The notes under the pieces: model-generated
What the model was told of the DNA's origin: nothing
Seen by the model: only the letters and a program-made list of their open reading frames with translations
Database searches by the model: none
Part shown: positions 61,713-64,000 of the stretch, piece by piece
Layout: every line of letters starts with the position of its first letter
Numbering within the stretch: position 1 is the first letter of the stretch
Translations under genes and position numbers: made by a program
Origin: Lachnospiraceae bacterium
Lineage (GTDB): Bacteria > Bacillota > Clostridia > Lachnospirales > Bianqueaceae
Reading direction: 5' to 3'
Length of the DNA: 64,000 nt
Assembly (NCBI GenBank): GCA_022794035.1
Contig: JAAWDX010000010.1
Location: 1 to 64,000 of the forward strand

Positions 61713-62776
61713 AGCCGATTGAAACCGTAGATCCTAATTTTCGGACCGTGCAGGTCGGCAGCCGAAATGATGTGATGTTTTATGATGTCCTTCAGGAGCC
61801 GTTTCAGATTTACGGCCTCTTGAGGCCGCAGGAGCCGGAGGAAGGCTTTCTGCGGATGCCGGCAGAGATGGCCGCGCAGGTGAGCGAGGGCGTTTCTTAT
61901 CTTAACACAAACACGGCAGGCGGGCGCGTACGCTTTGTTACGGATTCGCCGTATGTTGCGATTCATGCGGAGCTGCACAACATCGGCAAGATGCCGCATT
62001 TTGCCCTCAGTGGCAGCGCTGGCTTTGATCTGTATTATCAAGCAGAGGGCAAGGAGCGCTATGGCGGTACGTTTATGCCGCCGTTTGATCTGCAGACCTC
62101 GTATGAAGCGATTTTGGAGCTGCCGGACGAAGCCGCCGAGCGGGAAATAACGGTCAATTTTCCGCTTTACAGCGGTGTAAGGAGGCTGCAGATTGGTCTG
62201 AAGGCAGGCTGCCGCATCAGGAGGACGCAGGGGTACGCCCATGGGCCGGCGGTGTTTTATGGCTCCTCGATTACGCAGGGCGGATGTGCTTCGCGGCCGG
62301 GCAATGCCTATCAGAGTATTTTATCGCGCATGCTGGGGATGGATTTTTGGAATCTGGGCTTTTCGGGCAGTGCGAAGGGTGAGGAGGCGATGGGAGCGTA
62401 TCTGGCAGGGCTCCCGATGGCGGCGTTTGTGTATGACTATGATCATAATGCGCCGAGCCCCGAGCATTTGCAGAGGACGCATGCTCGGATGTTTTTGCAG
62501 ATTCGCGAGAGACAGCCGGAGCTGCCCGTGATCATGCTTTCGCGTCCTAAGCCGGAGCTGAATGAAGAGGAGCAGGCGCGGCGGGCGGTGATCTATGCGA
62601 CATATGAGGCGGCGCGGGCAAGGGGCGACCGCCATGTGTACTGGATCGACGGCAGTGAGCTGCTGCAGCGTTTTGGCGGAGACAGCGGGACGGTGGATGG
62701 CTGTCATCCGAATGATCTGGGCTTTATGTGCATGGCAGAGGGGCTCAGAGAGGTGCTGCAGAGCGTGTTGTCATAA
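61709..62776 (+). CDS. SGNH/GDSL family hydrolase
   Basis: A 355-residue esterase. An N-terminal beta-rich domain (about 1-170) of the type preceding SGNH esterases is followed by the catalytic domain: the Ser nucleophile in FYGSSITQGG near 183-192, an Asn-containing NLGFSGSAKGE block near 211, and the Asp-His pair in DGCHPNDLGF near 330-339. There is no signal peptide, so it probably removes acyl groups from small imported glycans. It overlaps the Nudix gene and ends the potassium-gene operon. Confidence 0.9.
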   Translation: MKPIETVDPNFRTVQVGSRNDVMFYDVLQEPFQIYGLLRPQEPEEGFLRMPAEMAAQVSEGVSYLNTNTAGGRVRFVTDSPYVAIHAELHNIGKMPHFALSGSAGFDLYYQAEGKERYGGTFMPPFDLQTSYEAILELPDEAAEREITVNFPLYSGVRRLQIGLKAGCRIRRTQGYAHGPAVFYGSSITQGGCASRPGNAYQSILSRMLGMDFWNLGFSGSAKGEEAMGAYLAGLPMAAFVYDYDHNAPSPEHLQRTHARMFLQIRERQPELPVIMLSRPKPELNEEEQARRAVIYATYEAARARGDRHVYWIDGSELLQRFGGDSGTVDGCHPNDLGFMCMAEGLREVLQSVLS

Positions 62777-62794
62777 GAAGATAAGAGAGGGCTG

Positions 62795-63682
62795 TCAGTG
62801 CTGGGAGAAGATACAGGAATCCAGTCTTTGCAGAAACTTTTCAGAGGCTTTGGTGAGGACCTGGTATTTTTTCCAGATGATGTGCATGCCGGCCTTGAGG
62901 GTTGGTTTTAAGGGGCGAAAGCAGAGATTGCTTTCGCCGGAAACATTGATCAGCTTGTCGAAGCTGATGGCGTAGCCCATGCCCTCGTCGACCATGAGGG
63001 AGCCGTTAAAGAGCAGGTTATAGGTTGCAACAATATGCAGCTCTTCTTGAGGGCAGGGAAAGAAATCGCGGAAGTTTTCATTTTGAAAAGCCTGCCGGGA
63101 GAGAATGAGTGGTTGATCCAGCAAGTCATCAGCAGTGATGGCTTCTTTTTTTGCTAAAGGAGCATCGCGCCGCATGATGACGCCCCAAGTGTCCTGATAG
63201 GGGACGGGCAGGACTTCATATTTGCCAGTGTCTACCTCGCCGAATACAAGTCCGAAATCAATGAGGCCCCGATCCAGATCCTCCGTGACCGTGACGCTGT
63301 CGCCGCTGACAATATGAAGGCGGACAAGCGGATATTGTTTTTGCAGGCACTGCATGGCTCTGGCCAGATAGCGGACGCTGTCGGTCTCGCCGGCGCCGAT
63401 GGTGATATCGCCGGCAATGATATCATCAGACAGCGAGATCTCATCCTCAGCCTTTTGAACCAGCTCCATGATCTCCTTGGCGCGCTTGCGCAGGATCATG
63501 CCTTCCTCGGTGAGCGTGATTTTGCGGTTTCCGCGGATAAAAAGCTCTTTTCCCAGCTCTGTTTCCAGATCCTTCAGCTGGCGGGACAGCGTGGGCTGGG
63601 AAAGGTGGAGCGAGGCGGCGGCGCCGGAGATGCTTTGCTCCCGGGCAACGGCCAGAAAATATTGCAGGACTCGGAGCTCCAT
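62795..63682 (-). CDS. LysR family regulator
   Basis: A 295-residue LysR-type regulator with a helix-turn-helix at about 2-60 (YFLAVAREQSISGAAASLHLSQPTLSRQL) and a ligand domain with ITIGAGETDSVRYLARAM near 95 and DFGLVFGEVDTGKYE near 143. AGGAGG precedes the start. It diverges from the small gene at 63834 with a promoter and AT-rich partial dyads between them, so it may control that gene and whatever follows beyond the window. Confidence 0.92.
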   Translation of the reverse strand: MELRVLQYFLAVAREQSISGAAASLHLSQPTLSRQLKDLETELGKELFIRGNRKITLTEEGMILRKRAKEIMELVQKAEDEISLSDDIIAGDITIGAGETDSVRYLARAMQCLQKQYPLVRLHIVSGDSVTVTEDLDRGLIDFGLVFGEVDTGKYEVLPVPYQDTWGVIMRRDAPLAKKEAITADDLLDQPLILSRQAFQNENFRDFFPCPQEELHIVATYNLLFNGSLMVDEGMGYAISFDKLINVSGESNLCFRPLKPTLKAGMHIIWKKYQVLTKASEKFLQRLDSCIFSQH

Positions 63683-63769
63683 GGAATTACCTCCTGTATT
63701 GAATGTTAAGATAGGTATATCAAATTATACTATAGATGTCAAGCATGGCTAGCTATGTAATATGAGTAT

Positions 63770-63798
63770 TTGCTATTTTACTTAAAATGACGTATAGT
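63770..63798 (+). promoter_or_regulatory. Promoter of the gene at the right edge
   Basis: TTGCTA (63770-63775), 17 bases, TATAGT (63793-63798), 35 bases before the start codon. AT-rich near-palindromes at 63712-63735 could be LysR sites. Confidence 0.55.
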
Positions 63799-63833
63799 GT
63801 ACATGGAAATCTAGCAGAAAGAGACGCAGAGCG

Positions 63834-64000
63834 ATGAAGGATAAAAAGGACGAGAGAGCCATCCTGCAAAATTTGGAGGATGCAGGCTGCAGCAAGGAAA
63901 TGATGCAGGCATTTATGCAGGAGCTTAGAGAAGGGCAGCTTCGGGAGGGTCTGGAAAAGCTGAGCCTTCACAGGCGCTTTTTGCTGGAGGGCATTCATAG
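63834..64000 (+). CDS. Small helical protein, cut by the window edge
   Basis: An open frame starting at 63834 and running past the end (55 codons seen). The sequence is highly charged and helical (LQNLEDAGCSKEMMQAFMQEL, then LSLHRRFLLEGIH split over the edge), resembling short uncharacterised proteins found next to LysR genes in Clostridia. No strong ribosome site was found (GACGCAGAGCG before ATG is weak). Function is unknown. Confidence 0.65.
   Translation, partial: MKDKKDERAILQNLEDAGCSKEMMQAFMQELREGQLREGLEKLSLHRRFLLEGIH

Overview
The window looks like chromosome of a Gram-positive anaerobe of the Clostridia, most likely a gut Lachnospiraceae. This is inferred from strong GGAGG ribosome sites on both strands, TTGACA/TATAAT promoters with 17-base spacers, a T-box leader on serS, a SEC-C-tagged methionine aminopeptidase, LytTR/DUF3021 and BioY genes, and zinc-ribbon membrane proteins. 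No rRNA, tRNA, CRISPR array, transposase or prophage gene was seen.

Layout. 1-3.5 kb: tail of a type I restriction locus (end of hsdS, whole hsdR). 3.6-7.7 kb: LytTR/DUF3021 pair, Fic protein, Nudix, GNAT and DUF362 genes. 7.8-15.8 kb: a carbohydrate cassette with GntR and AraC regulators, a double-domain RidA-like protein, DeoC aldolase, GH105 unsaturated glucuronyl hydrolase, zinc alcohol dehydrogenase, SMP-30 lactonase and FGGY kinase, with no transporter. 15.9-21.6 kb: housekeeping genes, including an unusual RluA pseudouridine synthase fused to a GNAT-like acyltransferase, and mgtE behind a long structured leader. 22.5-43.8 kb: an efflux- and regulator-rich stretch with five ABC half-exporters (two heterodimeric pairs plus one single), two MATE pumps, TetR, XRE, two MerR and a LysR regulator, an AAC(3)-family acetyltransferase, methionine aminopeptidase and bioY. 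Several operators can be read directly: two MerR-type promoters with 19-base spacers and a double TetR operator.

43.9-48.3 kb: a three-gene cassette of SPFH protein with zinc ribbons, small membrane protein, and an 812-residue zinc-ribbon/TPR/TIR/transmembrane/DUF6273 protein. This is the best candidate for a little-described system, possibly a membrane-tethered TIR sensor or effector. 48.7-64 kb: T-box/serS, hemolysin III-like protein, a third MATE pump, histidine phosphatase, YdcF with a structured leader, ZIP transporter, HAD phosphatase, M14 carboxypeptidase, patatin, VanZ, a Trk/Ktr potassium system, Nudix, SGNH hydrolase, LysR, and the start of a small helical protein cut by the window edge.

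Intergenic DNA is unusually rich in structure: a dispersed hairpin element carrying TGnTATAAT boxes (9.4 and 22.2 kb), a 54-base tandem repeat with alternating unit types (33.0 kb), two terminators sharing a constant loop with compensating closing pairs (24.0 and 27.2 kb), nested inverted repeats (48.4 kb), and a duplicated translation-start region around a perfect hairpin (52.4 kb). All functions are assigned by reading translations and motifs, without database searches.
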